This document shows, in pieces, positions 13,865 through 22,899 of a DNA stretch of 64,000 bases (the first letter of the stretch is position 1; each line of letters starts with the position of its first letter). The position numbers and the translations under genes were made by a program. The notes beneath the pieces were generated by a model that was given only the letters and a program-made list of their open reading frames with translations, was not told the DNA's origin and made no database searches. This DNA is from Rhizobium bangladeshense (GTDB lineage Bacteria > Pseudomonadota > Alphaproteobacteria > Rhizobiales > Rhizobiaceae), in NCBI RefSeq assembly GCF_017357245.1, contig NZ_CP071612.1, forward strand, positions 1,987,001-2,051,000, in the 5' to 3' direction.

Positions 13865-16015
13865 TTACAGGATTAGATCGCCTGCCCCTAGGTGGACGAG
13901 GCCCTGTAATTGGATTTCGAAATCATGAACGCCGTCGCCATTCAGGTCTGCCTGGACAATGGTAGCATCGTGATCGGATCCAGCCCTGTCATCGTAGTGC
14001 CAGGCAAGCGCGCCAGCCTTCTTATCGAACAGGGCATTCTCCTGCGCCTGAAAATGGAAGGTTCCATTGCCCTGCGCAGAGCCATTCGCATCTATCGCCG
14101 AGAGGTCGATCTTATCGACGCCGTGCTGAAAGTCGGTGATGACGTCGCGGTTCCAGCCCGACCCGGTCTCCGTCGGTGTCTTGAAGGCAAACGTATCCGA
14201 GCTGGCGCCGCCGGCCATGACGTCCTTTCCGGCGCCACCAATGATGACGTCCCCGCCGGCACCGCCGAACAGCTTATCCCCGCCGGCGCCGCCATCCAGC
14301 TTGTCCGCGCCAGCCCCGCCACGCAGAACGTTGCTGCCACCATTGCCGCCGGTCAGCACGTCGTTGTAACTGGAGCCAGTCAGGTTTTCGATGCTGACGA
14401 ACTTGTCACCGGTGGCATGCCCGCCCGATGCGGTCCCAGTCGCCAAATTGACTTTGACCGCCCCGGAGCCCGCATAGCTGGCTGTGTCGTTGCCATAACC
14501 GCCGTCGAGCACGTCCGCACCGGCGCCGCCTTTCAACACGTCACGACCGCCGAGACCCTTGAAGGTTTCGCTGCCGCTATTGGACTGACCGGTATGCGGC
14601 AGGATGTCGTTGCCATCGGTGCCGATGAATTGCTTCGTCGGCGCAGTCGGCGTTGTCGGCTGCGTCGGCGTGGTTGGTGTTGTCGGTTCCGTCGGCGCGG
14701 TTGGCGTTGTCGGCTGCGTCGGCGTGGTTGGCGTTGTCGGTTCCGTCGGCGCGGTTGGCGTCGTCGGTTCCGTCGGCGCGGTTGGCGTTGTCGGTTGCGT
14801 CGGCGCCGACGGCGTTCCCGATACCGGGGCGGAGCCGGATTCGTAAGCACCCATATCGACAGTTCCTACGACACGAGCGTCGCCGTCCAGATCGACCGAG
14901 CTGACGCCGTACTTGCTGGTTCCGCTGTCGATCGCCGCCGAGCCGGAGGCTAGGTGGAAGTCGTCGCTCGATGCCCCCACGAATTTCGGGTCGACGCCGA
15001 GCTTGTTGCCGCTCGCCGCGCTCGGCATCGCGTTGCCGCCGTCGGTCTTGACCGAGGCCTGGCCGGCCGTGCCGTTGTAAGTGATGTTGTTGGCCCAGAC
15101 GACGTTGTCGTTGGAGTAGCTGTCGGTCGAGGTGTTGTCGATCGCTGTATTATTCTGGTTCAGCGAGGGATCCGCTACGGCGACGTTGTTGACCCAGGTG
15201 TTGTTGCTCGACGCCGAGTTGCTGAGTTCGCCCCTCCAGGTGCCGGTATTCAGCGGGTCCTGGTTGTTGTGGTAGGCGGTGTTGTTTTTCACCGTGACGG
15301 AGTCGCTCCAGGTAACCTGAATGCCTTTGCCGCCGTTCTCGTAGACTAGGTTGTTCTCGACCAGGGTCTTGAACGTGTAGTTCGGATAACCGCTCGTCTG
15401 GGTGCTCTGGAAATCGTCGATGATGATGCCGTTGCCATCGGTGTGCTCACCGGCCTTTGTGACGTTGTCATGCGAGATGTTGTTCCGCACGATCGTCCGG
15501 TAGCCGTCCGTCGAGGTATCGCCGGTGATGTTCCGGTTCTGGTAGATCGAGATGCCCGAGAACCAGCCTGTCGACGCGTTATTGTAGGTCTCGTTGCCTT
15601 CGATGCGGATGAAGTCCGACTGGTTGAACTGGATGCCCGACTCCCCGCTGCCGTGGACCTTGTTATTGAGGATCTGGACGTGGTGGACATTGTTCGCTTC
15701 GATGCCGTCGCCGTTGGCGCCGCCGATGTCAAAGCCGTTAACGACCACGTAGTTGGCGTTGACACTGATCGCGTTCCAGGAGCCCTCGGGCGGCCGGATC
15801 AGTGCCCCGCCGGGCACTTCCGAGCGCAGCGTGATGTTGCCTGCAGCCGAGCCGTCCTTGTCGATGTTGATGGCCTCGTTGTAAGTGCCTGCCTTCACCA
15901 CGACCTCGTCGCCGGGCTTAAGGTCCGCCGCCATCGCGTCGCTGATCGTGCGAAAAGGGGAGGAGGCACTGCCGTTCCCGCCGCTGCTGCTCGAAGCTAC
16001 GTAGTATGTTGTCAT
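13865..16015 (-). CDS. secreted parallel beta-helix protein with Pro/Thr linker and RTX C-terminus
   Basis: This 716-residue protein has three parts. Residues 1 to about 400 form a right-handed parallel beta-helix (PFRTISDAMAADLKPGDEVV, many N-rich rungs such as VHHVQILNNKVHG), the fold of polysaccharide lyases and similar enzymes. A linker of nine-residue PTTPTAPTE-type repeats follows. The last 250 residues contain RTX calcium-binding nonapeptides (LKGGAGADVLDGGYGND) and a DVITDFQHGVDKIDLS block typical of type I secretion substrates. There is no N-terminal signal peptide, as expected for this route. The ATG at 16015 has GAGGAA 7 nt upstream. A role in polysaccharide processing or surface interaction is inferred; no secretion genes are adjacent. 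Confidence 0.85.
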   Translation of the reverse strand: MTTYYVASSSSGGNGSASSPFRTISDAMAADLKPGDEVVVKAGTYNEAINIDKDGSAAGNITLRSEVPGGALIRPPEGSWNAISVNANYVVVNGFDIGGANGDGIEANNVHHVQILNNKVHGSGESGIQFNQSDFIRIEGNETYNNASTGWFSGISIYQNRNITGDTSTDGYRTIVRNNISHDNVTKAGEHTDGNGIIIDDFQSTQTSGYPNYTFKTLVENNLVYENGGKGIQVTWSDSVTVKNNTAYHNNQDPLNTGTWRGELSNSASSNNTWVNNVAVADPSLNQNNTAIDNTSTDSYSNDNVVWANNITYNGTAGQASVKTDGGNAMPSAASGNKLGVDPKFVGASSDDFHLASGSAAIDSGTSKYGVSSVDLDGDARVVGTVDMGAYESGSAPVSGTPSAPTQPTTPTAPTEPTTPTAPTEPTTPTTPTQPTTPTAPTEPTTPTTPTQPTTPTAPTKQFIGTDGNDILPHTGQSNSGSETFKGLGGRDVLKGGAGADVLDGGYGNDTASYAGSGAVKVNLATGTASGGHATGDKFVSIENLTGSSYNDVLTGGNGGSNVLRGGAGADKLDGGAGGDKLFGGAGGDVIIGGAGKDVMAGGASSDTFAFKTPTETGSGWNRDVITDFQHGVDKIDLSAIDANGSAQGNGTFHFQAQENALFDKKAGALAWHYDDRAGSDHDATIVQADLNGDGVHDFEIQLQGLVHLGAGDLIL
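14638..14808 (-). repeat. 27-bp tandem repeats encoding the Pro/Thr linker
   Basis: About six imperfect 27-bp units encode nine-residue blocks of the form PTTPT(A/T)PT(E/Q). Such repeats can change copy number by slippage, altering the linker length between the beta-helix and RTX parts. Confidence 0.8.
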
Positions 16016-17207
16016 GGTTCTGTTCCTCAACTTCAGCGTTGTCTAATATTTTGTAGTTAATCATGTGTTGCGGGGGGTTTATAGGCCGACGTTCCGAAGG
16101 GTGCAACAGCACAGAAACAGTAAGTACTTGAGAACAATAGCCATATTGCTGCCATAATATCCGGATCACCCCCGAGTTACATTTTGAAATATTTGCGGAA
16201 ATCCGATTCGCCCAAATTGGGACAAAATATATATCTCGCTTGCCGCGAATTATTCTTTATGCAACTACAGCGACACCCGCCCATTGAAAAGATTAGGAAA
16301 ACCTGATAAACGTGGCTGAAATCCTGCCGCCAAGGCGGGATCAACATTTTTTCTGAATTTTTCAATTTTTGGCAGCTTCGCCTTAACGATTGGCACTATT
16401 CGCAACGGCAACGACAGGGCCAACACCGCTCTCTGAGTTCTTAAATTCGACCATGAGTCGTCGCGCAAGACCCACCCGGCGATGGGCTACACCTCCCCCG
16501 CCGGCACATGCCAGCGGGCGAAATTCACCTTCGAAACGCAGGCTCTGGCGGAGGCATATGCGCTGGCGCAACCTCATCGAATACGTGTGGCTTGCGCCGT
16601 AAGACACTGCCAAGGTAGTGGCTATCTCGAACAAATTTGATGCCGAACCTAGTCGCCCCGGACAGCGCGAGCAGGCCAATCATCTGCGGTTCGGGCGCCT
16701 ATCGCCCAGATCGTAAAGGAGATTTGCTCGCACAGCTCATCTGGCAACGAGAAGGCCGCACCCAATTCCGGCGCGATCTCTTTCGACGGCACATCGGGTG
16801 GCACGGCGGCGACTGCTCAATGGCTCTCAACCTCGAAGTTGTTCTATGGCGAATGGAAGATCATCTCCTTCGCAGCTGGTCTTTTTAATGCCGGAGCCAT
16901 GACGATTTCGGCTGGATTGGCATCTCGGCACGCAGCTGAAGGGCAGTTTTATGGAATGCTTTTTAATGCAGCGCCGACGAGAATAATATTGTTAAAGCTT
17001 GTCCAGTACTCGACGACGGATATTTCTTTCCACTGGCGTGATGCGGCAATGAAAATGACAGAAATTCTGATGATATCGCCGAGAAGTTGAAACAGCCTAG
17101 GATTAGATACGTTTCAATCAACGCTATACTTTTCCTACCTACAATAGGCGGAATGTTGAAGCCGCAGCTGGCGTATACCCTCCCTTTCAGTTCTTTGGAG
17201 GCGAGTA
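16016..17207. other. intergenic stretch with possible gene remnants
   Basis: Roughly 1.2 kb has no intact gene. The first 370 nt are AT-rich and probably contain the promoter of the beta-helix gene. Around 16446-16500 a plus-strand frame reads SSRKTHPAMGYTSPAGTC, which recalls the C-terminal end of IS3-type transposases, but it is short and uncertain. Another open patch at about 16755-16930 (TAQWLSTSKLFYGEWKIISF) has no recognisable start. The stretch looks like decayed accessory DNA. Confidence 0.4.
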
Positions 17208-17600
17208 TGAGAACGAATTTTTCACGCATCGGCGCTGCTGCATTTCTGCTTTATCCGATGAATGGCTACGCCGTTGATCTTCCTGCGGGGGCCAAAAGAT
17301 TACGATGGACGAGTTTAAAGCTTTTTCTGACAGCAGGCATGTGAAGGTAGGAATTCTCGATTTGGAAAAGCCTGTGACCGGCCGAACTCGTTTGGAGCTG
17401 GAAGAACGGCACCATCACCGGTAAAGCCGATGTCGGCAAGACGATCGCGTGAAGACAAAACTCACCTTCAAGGGCGATAAAGCCTGTTCTGCCGGCAAGG
17501 GCGAGAAGCCAAGCTGCCATTTTATCGAATCGACGGCGACAAGTTCTACGAAGTTCGAGATGACATGAAGGTGCACGCGGTGTCGACCGTCGGGCAAGGT
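17208..17600 (+). pseudogene. secreted protein gene broken by several frameshifts
   Basis: From ATG 17208, after GGAGG, the frame encodes a signal peptide (MRTNFSRIGAAAFLLYP, then GYAVDLPAGAK). The coherent continuation then changes frame at least four times: ITMDEFKAFSDSRHVKVGIL / LVWSWKNGTITGKADVGKTI / TKLTFKGDKACSAGKGEKPS / IDGDKFYEVRDDMKVHAVST. Read together these give a plausible periplasmic protein of about 130 residues with a Cys pair. Several independent indels make a sequencing error unlikely; it is a pseudogene. Confidence 0.7.
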
Positions 17601-17799
17601 TCCAGTCATCCACCGCTCCGACCCCTCATCGAGATTCATTCGGCTGCTCATCGCTGCGGCAATTGCCAGACGGCAAACCGCCAGCCATGGTCGCGCAACA
17701 GCTGACATGTGGCAGCCGCCAATCGAGAAGCCTTCGCCAAATGACCGGTTTATCCCAGCCTTTGACGTTCCATGGCAGATTAGAGCCGTTCGCTTCTTC

Positions 17800-18111
17800 T
17801 CAGCGATCCAGGAAATGCTGGAAGTAAACTTCGGGGATGGGGTAGGCATAGACGCCTCTGTCGACGAAGCCGCGTCGATAGAGACAATTTCTGAGCGCCG
17901 CGTTGTAATGGAGGCTTCTCGGGTCCGGCGAGCCGCGTCGCCATGAGCCGGCCTCTGGCACGCACCGCTGGAGCGCTTTGTCGTATCGGGCCAAGAGGAC
18001 CGGGTCGGTATCGACCCGAATGCCGCTGTAGGATTGATAGTTTGAAGGAGATTCTGCGGCCGAAATACAGCCCAAGCTAAGCACAACACCAACAACTGCC
18101 ATCAATCGCAT
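17800..18111 (-). CDS. small secreted protein or lipoprotein of unknown function
   Basis: This 103-residue protein has an N-terminal signal (MRLMAVVGVVLSLGCISAAE) with a lipobox-like LGC. The mature part includes DTDPVLLARYDKALQRCVPE, NAALRNCLYRRGFVD and YPIPEVYFQHFLDR. GGGAGA lies 7-8 nt before the ATG. Two further Cys may form a disulphide. The region to its left (17601-17799) shows nothing else. Confidence 0.5.
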   Translation of the reverse strand: MRLMAVVGVVLSLGCISAAESPSNYQSYSGIRVDTDPVLLARYDKALQRCVPEAGSWRRGSPDPRSLHYNAALRNCLYRRGFVDRGVYAYPIPEVYFQHFLDR

Positions 18112-18202
18112 TGGATTTATCTCTCCCTAGATCGAATAATTGGAGTTATCTGCCCGGACGTTATTGGTTCCAGCGCCTGCGGGCAAGGGCCTAAGACAAG
18201 GC

Positions 18203-18238
18203 CGAATGGCTGCCGCCGCAAATGGCGGCAGCCATTCG
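18203..18238. terminator. 15-bp perfect hairpin after the DUF3597 gene
   Basis: CGAATGGCTGCCGCC (18203-18217) pairs perfectly with 18224-18238 around a GCAAAT loop. It lies 18 nt beyond the stop of the minus-strand DUF3597 gene. There is no T-run, so it may act in 3'-end protection or factor-dependent termination. Confidence 0.5.
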
Positions 18239-18255
18239 TCAGCAACGGATCGGGA

Positions 18256-18696
18256 TCAGTCCAGGAGATCGGCCGGCACCTTGCCGCCATTTTCCGAAAG
18301 CCGCTTCATCAGCGCCTTGTGCAGCCACATATTCATTCTTGCGGAATCATTGGGATCGCCGGTATAGCCGAGTTCAGCGGCGAGTTCCTTGCGCTCAGCC
18401 AAGCTCGCGTCCATCCCGACCGCTTTCATCAGGTCGACGATCGAGTGACGCCAATCGAGTTTCTGGCCGCTCTTCTTCGCGGCCGCGTCGAGGATGGGCA
18501 CGATATCGACTGTCGCCGCGGCTGGGCTTGTGGCCGGCTTGCCTTGGGCGGGAGAGGCCGCAGGCGCCGGGCTGGGCGGGGCCGACGGTGAGGCAGGCGC
18601 TCGTGCCGGTTCTGTCTTCTGCGCGCTCCCGGCAACGGGTTCGGCTGCCTTCGCTTCTCCGAAGATTGCATGTTTGATTTTGTCGAAAATGCCCAT
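18256..18696 (-). CDS. DUF3597 domain protein
   Basis: This 146-residue protein begins MGIFDKIKHAIFG, has a low-complexity Ala/Pro-rich linker (about residues 15-60), and ends in a conserved globular domain: ILDAAAKKSGQKLDWRHSIV, DLMKAVGMDASLAERKELAA and NMWLHKALMKRLSENGGKVP. This matches DUF3597, a small helical domain of unknown function. GGAGG lies 7 nt before the chosen ATG; the frame is open further upstream but that part is not coding-like. Confidence 0.82.
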   Translation of the reverse strand: MGIFDKIKHAIFGEAKAAEPVAGSAQKTEPARAPASPSAPPSPAPAASPAQGKPATSPAAATVDIVPILDAAAKKSGQKLDWRHSIVDLMKAVGMDASLAERKELAAELGYTGDPNDSARMNMWLHKALMKRLSENGGKVPADLLD

Positions 18697-19044
18697 TCTC
18701 GAACCTCCACTGTCAATTAATGAGAACATGCTGAAACATGGAATTCGCAATGGGCATATCCAGAAGATGGGAGGATTATTTTTGCCCGCGCGAGTCGAGA
18801 ACTGAAAGTTGACATGACCGCTTTGGCACAGACGCCCACGGCCGCTTAACGGCGATAACGAGGCGGGATCATTCTCCGCCATGGCGCCGGCTCCCAACGC
18901 AACGAGAGGAAATACTCGCCAATCCTTCACGTTGGCTTCGCATGGGTGTCCTGGAAGGCAGGTGTCCAATCGATCGAAGGCACGCTCGTTCCTCGATCTC
19001 AGCTGTCGGGCTGCACCGTACGGCACATGAAACGGAGGAAGATC
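18697..19044. other. intergenic region between divergent genes
   Basis: About 350 nt between the DUF3597 gene and the frameshifted secreted-protein gene. No gene is supported; it must contain the promoters for both. No operator was recognised. Confidence 0.35.
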
Positions 19045-19601
19045 ATGACGAATATCCACCTCAGGCTACCGGTTGCCCTGCTTGCATCCGCCTGTGCCGT
19101 CCTTGCTATGCCGGCGGGCCAAGCACAGGCGATCGATGTCGGCGTTCCGGTCAATGCCGGCAATGCCGTCAGTGACGATGCCGGCGCTTCGCTCAGTGGA
19201 CGAAGAGGCATCGATGCGACGCCCGGCGCATCCCTCGGCGGCTCGAACGGCGTCAACGCCGATGCAGCCGCCAATGCCGGCGGCGACCGCCGCGTCAATG
19301 CCGATCTCAAGGCACGTGTCGGCGGTTCCGACCGGTTGATGCCGACGCCACGGCTTCGATTGGCGGCGGCAACGGCGTCAACGCCAATCTGGCCATCGGC
19401 CGGGTGAACGGTAGAAGCGATGCCGCAGCGACGCGCGCCGCCGATACGGCTGAGGTGCGCACCCTCGAGGCCTTCCGCAGCATGCCTGCCGACCAGCGGC
19501 GCAAGATGCTCGTCCGTTGCGCCGATATTTCCGGATCGGGCGGTTCCGATCCAGGTCTTGCCGGTCTCTGCAGTCTGCTGCAGGCGACAGTCTCTCGTTG
19601 A
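19045..19601 (+). pseudogene. secreted Gly/Asn/Ala-repeat protein, single frameshift
   Basis: From ATG 19045 (GGAGGA upstream) the frame encodes a signal peptide (PVALLASACAVLAMPAGQAQA) and repeats such as GASLSGRRGIDATPGASLGG. Near 19340 the motif GGSDG(V)DADATASIGGGNGV can be restored only by inserting one base after GTTCCGAC. The rest, VNGRSDAAATRAADTAEVRT to LCSLLQATVSR, lies in the second frame and ends at 19601. A single deletion has thus split a gene of about 185 codons. The product was probably an exported repeat protein of unknown role. Confidence 0.6.
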
Positions 19602-19606
19602 ACATG

Positions 19607-19642
19607 AAAGACCCGCCGAACCGAAAGGGGCGGCGGGTCTTT
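19607..19642. terminator. bidirectional terminator between the broken gene and aapP
   Basis: A 12-bp stem AAAGACCCGCCG / CGGCGGGTCTTT (19607-19618 with 19631-19642) has A/T at its base on both sides. It lies between converging transcripts and could end both. Confidence 0.6.
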
Positions 19643-19662
19643 GACAAGTTCAGTTCCGGGGC

Positions 19663-20436
19663 TCAATGCAGGATCTGGCTGAGGAACAGCTTGGTGCGTT
19701 CGTGCTGGGGATTGTCGAAGAATTCCGCAGGCGAATTCTGTTCGACGATCTGGCCCTGGTCCATGAAGATGACGCGGTTGGCGACCTGGCGGGCAAAGCC
19801 CATTTCGTGTGTGACGCAGAGCATGGTCATGCCTTCTTCGGCCAGACCCACCATGGTGTCGAGCACTTCCTTGATCATTTCCGGGTCGAGCGCCGAGGTC
19901 GGCTCGTCGAACAGCATGATCTTCGGGTTCATGCACAGCGATCGGGCGATCGCCACGCGCTGCTGTTGGCCCCCAGAAAGCTGGCCCGGATATTTATTGG
20001 CCTGTTCCGGGATCTTGACTCGCCTCAGGAAGTGCATGGCGATTTCTTCCGCCTGCTTCTTCGGCATCTTGCGCACCCAGATCGGCGCCAGCGTGCAGTT
20101 TTCGAGAATCGTCAGGTGCGGGAAGAGGTTGAAGTGCTGGAACACCATGCCGACTTCGCGCCTGACTTCATCGATCTTCTTCAGATCATTGGTGAGCTCA
20201 GTGCCGTCAACGATGATTTGCCCCTTCTGATGCTCTTCCAGGCGGTTGATACAGCGGATCATCGTCGATTTGCCCGAGCCGGACGGGCCAGCGATGACGA
20301 TGCGCTCGCCGCGCATGACCTTCAGATTGATGTCGCGCAGCACGTGGAAATCGCCGTACCACTTGTTCATGTTGACGATCTCGATCGCCACTTCCGTTGC
20401 GGAAACGGTGAGTTTTTTAGCAGGAGCTTCAGCCAT
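19663..20436 (-). CDS. aapP: general L-amino acid ABC transporter, ATP-binding protein
   Basis: This 257-residue ATPase drives amino-acid uptake at the inner membrane. Walker A (GPSGSGKST), Q-loop, signature LSGGQQQR, Walker B ([14 protein letters not shown]) and the H-loop (CVTHEMGF) are all intact. It is the last gene of the minus-strand operon aapJ-aapQ-aapM-aapP and follows aapM by 18 nt. The assignment rests on the complete rhizobial gene order with two unusually long permeases. Confidence 0.95.
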   Translation of the reverse strand: MAEAPAKKLTVSATEVAIEIVNMNKWYGDFHVLRDINLKVMRGERIVIAGPSGSGKSTMIRCINRLEEHQKGQIIVDGTELTNDLKKIDEVRREVGMVFQHFNLFPHLTILENCTLAPIWVRKMPKKQAEEIAMHFLRRVKIPEQANKYPGQLSGGQQQRVAIARSLCMNPKIMLFDEPTSALDPEMIKEVLDTMVGLAEEGMTMLCVTHEMGFARQVANRVIFMDQGQIVEQNSPAEFFDNPQHERTKLFLSQILH

Positions 20437-20454
20437 GATTATTTTCCCTCATTT

Positions 20455-21600
20455 TTATCGTTTGTGGCCGGTGTCGAGGTGACGTTCGATGAATGCTGAA
20501 TAGCGCGACATGCCGAAGCAGAAAAGCCAGAAGGCGAAGCCGGCGAATATCAGTCCCGTCAGTGGCGTTACTGCGGTCGCCCAATTCGGATCGACGAAGT
20601 TGAGGCGAACGATGCCGAGAAGGTCGAACATGCTGATGATCGACACCAGCGAGGTGTCCTTGAACATGCCGATGAAGGTGTTGACGATACCAGGGATCAC
20701 CAGCTTGATTGCCTGCGGCATGATGACCAACCTCATCTTCTGCCAGTAACCCAACCCGAGCGAATCCGCTCCCTCGAACTGCCCCTTGGGAATGGCCTGC
20801 AAGCCTCCGCGTATGACCTCCGCCATGTAGGCCGAGGCGAAGATCGAGACCCCGATGATCGCGCGCAGGAGCTTGTCCACCGTCCAGCCGGCCGGCAGGA
20901 AAAGCGGCAGCATGACGCTCGCCATGAAGAGGACCGTAATCAGCGGCACGCCGCGGACCACTTCGATGAAGATGATGCAGACCGTGCGGATGACCGGCAT
21001 CTGCGAGCGCCTTCCGAGCGCCAGGATGATGCCGAGCGGAAAGGAGACGGCGATGCCGACGAAGGAGAGCACCAGCGTTACAAGCAGCCCACCCCAGAGC
21101 GGGGTCTCGACGATTTCCAATCCGAATCCGCCGTAGAGCATGAAGAAGGAAACGATCGGTAGCACGCCGAAGAGCAGGAGCGCGTTGAGGCCTTTGCGTG
21201 GTGCCGAAGGGATGAGCATCGGCACTAACAGGAGCACGAAAAGAATGCCGACCAGCGTCGGCCGCCAGCGCTCGTCGAGCGGATAACGTCCAAAAATGAA
21301 CTGGTCGAATTTGGCATTGACGAAGGCCCAGCATGCACCGTTCCAGCTGTCTGGCTGTATGCCACCCTGCACAGCAGTGGCGCAGAAGGTGCGATCCGGA
21401 CCGCTCCAAACCGCCTGCACGAAGAGCCAGTCGATCGCGTGCAGGAGGGCCCAACCGACGAAGATAAGCGCCAGCACCGTAAGGATCATGTCCTTGGGCG
21501 TCGCGAGAAGATTGCGGCGAACCCAAGCGACCATGCCTTTCTCTCCTGACGGAGGCGGCTCCGGCGCCAGTATGGCGGTTCTGACGAAACTGTTGCTCAT
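20455..21600 (-). CDS. aapM: general L-amino acid ABC transporter, permease
   Basis: This 381-residue inner-membrane permease is longer than typical polar amino-acid permeases because of an extra N-terminal and loop region (cytoplasmic start, first span near 35-55, large periplasmic loop with [16 protein letters not shown]). The ATPase-contact EAA loop is visible as [20 protein letters not shown]. It pairs with AapQ. The ATG at 21600 is one base from the aapQ stop; the frame upstream of it belongs to aapQ. Confidence 0.93.
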   Translation of the reverse strand: MSNSFVRTAILAPEPPPSGEKGMVAWVRRNLLATPKDMILTVLALIFVGWALLHAIDWLFVQAVWSGPDRTFCATAVQGGIQPDSWNGACWAFVNAKFDQFIFGRYPLDERWRPTLVGILFVLLLVPMLIPSAPRKGLNALLLFGVLPIVSFFMLYGGFGLEIVETPLWGGLLVTLVLSFVGIAVSFPLGIILALGRRSQMPVIRTVCIIFIEVVRGVPLITVLFMASVMLPLFLPAGWTVDKLLRAIIGVSIFASAYMAEVIRGGLQAIPKGQFEGADSLGLGYWQKMRLVIMPQAIKLVIPGIVNTFIGMFKDTSLVSIISMFDLLGIVRLNFVDPNWATAVTPLTGLIFAGFAFWLFCFGMSRYSAFIERHLDTGHKR

Positions 21601-21601
21601 C

Positions 21602-22822
21602 TTACCTCTCCACCAGCGCCATCTTGGCATTGAACCAGTTCATGAACAGCGATGTCACGATACTGAGGCCGAGGTAAATGACCATCCAAATGAGAATGAC
21701 CTCGACGGCCTGGCCGGTCTGGTTCAGGGTCGTGCTGCCGACGGCGACGAGATCGGCAAATCCGATGGCGATCGCCAGGGACGAATTCTTGGTCAGATTG
21801 AGGTACTGGCTGCTCAGCGGCGGAATGATGATGCGGAAGGCCTGCGGAATGACAACCAGCCGGGTGATCGACGAGGGGTGAAGCCCAAGTGCGGCTGCAG
21901 CTTCCGTTTGTCCCTTCGGCACACCGCGAATGCCAGCGCGCACGATCTCGGCGATGAAGGCCGCGGTGTAGAAGGAAAGCGCCAGGAAGAGCGACATGAA
22001 TTCAGGCCCGACGACGGAGCCGCCGGTGAGGTTGAACTTGCCCGCGACCGGATAATCGAAAGACAGCGGCGCGCCTGCGAGCAGGAAGGCGATAATCGGC
22101 AGGCCGATCAGCAGGCCGATCGACGCCCAGATCGTATGGAACGGCTGGCCCGTCGCCGCCTGCCTGCGGTGCGCCCATCGGGCCATGGCGATGACGGCGA
22201 TGATCGCTAAGATGAAGGCTACGCCGACAAGCCAGAAAGTTTCACCGAAAATCGGCTTGGGAAAGGCAAGACCGCGATTGTTCAGATACGACCCGAGCGG
22301 CAGATGCAGCGACTCGCGCGCACTCGGCAGAATCGCCAGAACGCCCGAATACCAGAAGAAGATCACGAGCAGCGGCGGGATATTGCGGAAAACTTCGACA
22401 TAGACCGTGCACAGCTTGGCAATCAACCAGTTCCGCGACAGCCGTCCGATGCCGATGATGAAGCCGATGATGGTGGCGGTGATGATGCCAGTAACGGCTA
22501 TGAGAATCGTATTCAACAGGCCGACGACAAGCGCGCGGCCGTAAGTCGAATCGCTTGAATAGGCAATCAGCGACTGACCGACTTCGAAGCCGGCACGGCC
22601 ATTCAGGAAACCGAAGCCCGACGCGATGTTGGCGCGCGCCAGATTGACAGCAGTGTTGTGCGCGACCCACCAGACGAAGACGACCAGCAGTACGATGGTG
22701 AGAACCTGGAAGAAGATGCCCCGAATTGTCGGGTCGTAGAGCGCGGACTGAAAACTCCAGCCGCCTCTGGATAAACGTGTTGAATCCAAAGCCTGGTGGG
22801 TCATGCTTGGCCAATTCCCCAT
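21602..22822 (-). CDS. aapQ: general L-amino acid ABC transporter, permease
   Basis: This 406-residue permease has about eight membrane spans, including [20 protein letters not shown] near the start, and the EAA loop [20 protein letters not shown]. The large size and the first periplasmic loop match AapQ of Rhizobium. The ATG at 22822 is chosen because GGAG sits 4-5 nt upstream; that GGAG lies inside a small hairpin (22826-22840), which may restrain translation relative to aapJ. Confidence 0.93.
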   Translation of the reverse strand: MGNWPSMTHQALDSTRLSRGGWSFQSALYDPTIRGIFFQVLTIVLLVVFVWWVAHNTAVNLARANIASGFGFLNGRAGFEVGQSLIAYSSDSTYGRALVVGLLNTILIAVTGIITATIIGFIIGIGRLSRNWLIAKLCTVYVEVFRNIPPLLVIFFWYSGVLAILPSARESLHLPLGSYLNNRGLAFPKPIFGETFWLVGVAFILAIIAVIAMARWAHRRQAATGQPFHTIWASIGLLIGLPIIAFLLAGAPLSFDYPVAGKFNLTGGSVVGPEFMSLFLALSFYTAAFIAEIVRAGIRGVPKGQTEAAAALGLHPSSITRLVVIPQAFRIIIPPLSSQYLNLTKNSSLAIAIGFADLVAVGSTTLNQTGQAVEVILIWMVIYLGLSIVTSLFMNWFNAKMALVER

Positions 22823-22825
22823 TAT

Positions 22826-22840
22826 GCTCCTTTTCGGAGC
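22826..22840 (-). promoter_or_regulatory. hairpin covering the aapQ ribosome-binding site
   Basis: On the minus strand GCTCC-GAAAA-GGAGC pairs the Shine-Dalgarno GGAG of aapQ with an upstream CTCC. The stem is only 5 bp. On the plus strand the same hairpin followed by six T would read as an intrinsic terminator for antisense transcripts. Confidence 0.5.
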
Positions 22841-22855
22841 TTTTTTATTGGAGGA

Positions 22856-22879
22856 GGAAAGGCGGTCGCCCGCCTTTCC
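22856..22879 (-). promoter_or_regulatory. stable 10-bp stem-loop after aapJ
   Basis: GGAAAGGCGG and CCGCCTTTCC form a perfect stem with a four-base loop (GCGA on the mRNA strand), 20 nt after the aapJ stop. No T-run follows. Such stems after binding-protein genes stabilise the upstream message, giving an excess of binding protein over permease. Confidence 0.65.
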
Positions 22880-22899
22880 GGCTTCATACTTGATGCCGC

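Noticed and set aside
14638..14808. CRISPR-like repeats
   Set aside because: The units are 27 bp without spacers and lie in frame in a Pro/Thr linker of a coding gene.
22826..22846. Transcription terminator of the aap operon
   Set aside because: The T-run lies on the plus strand, so it would act on antisense RNA; on the operon strand the hairpin covers the aapQ ribosome site.
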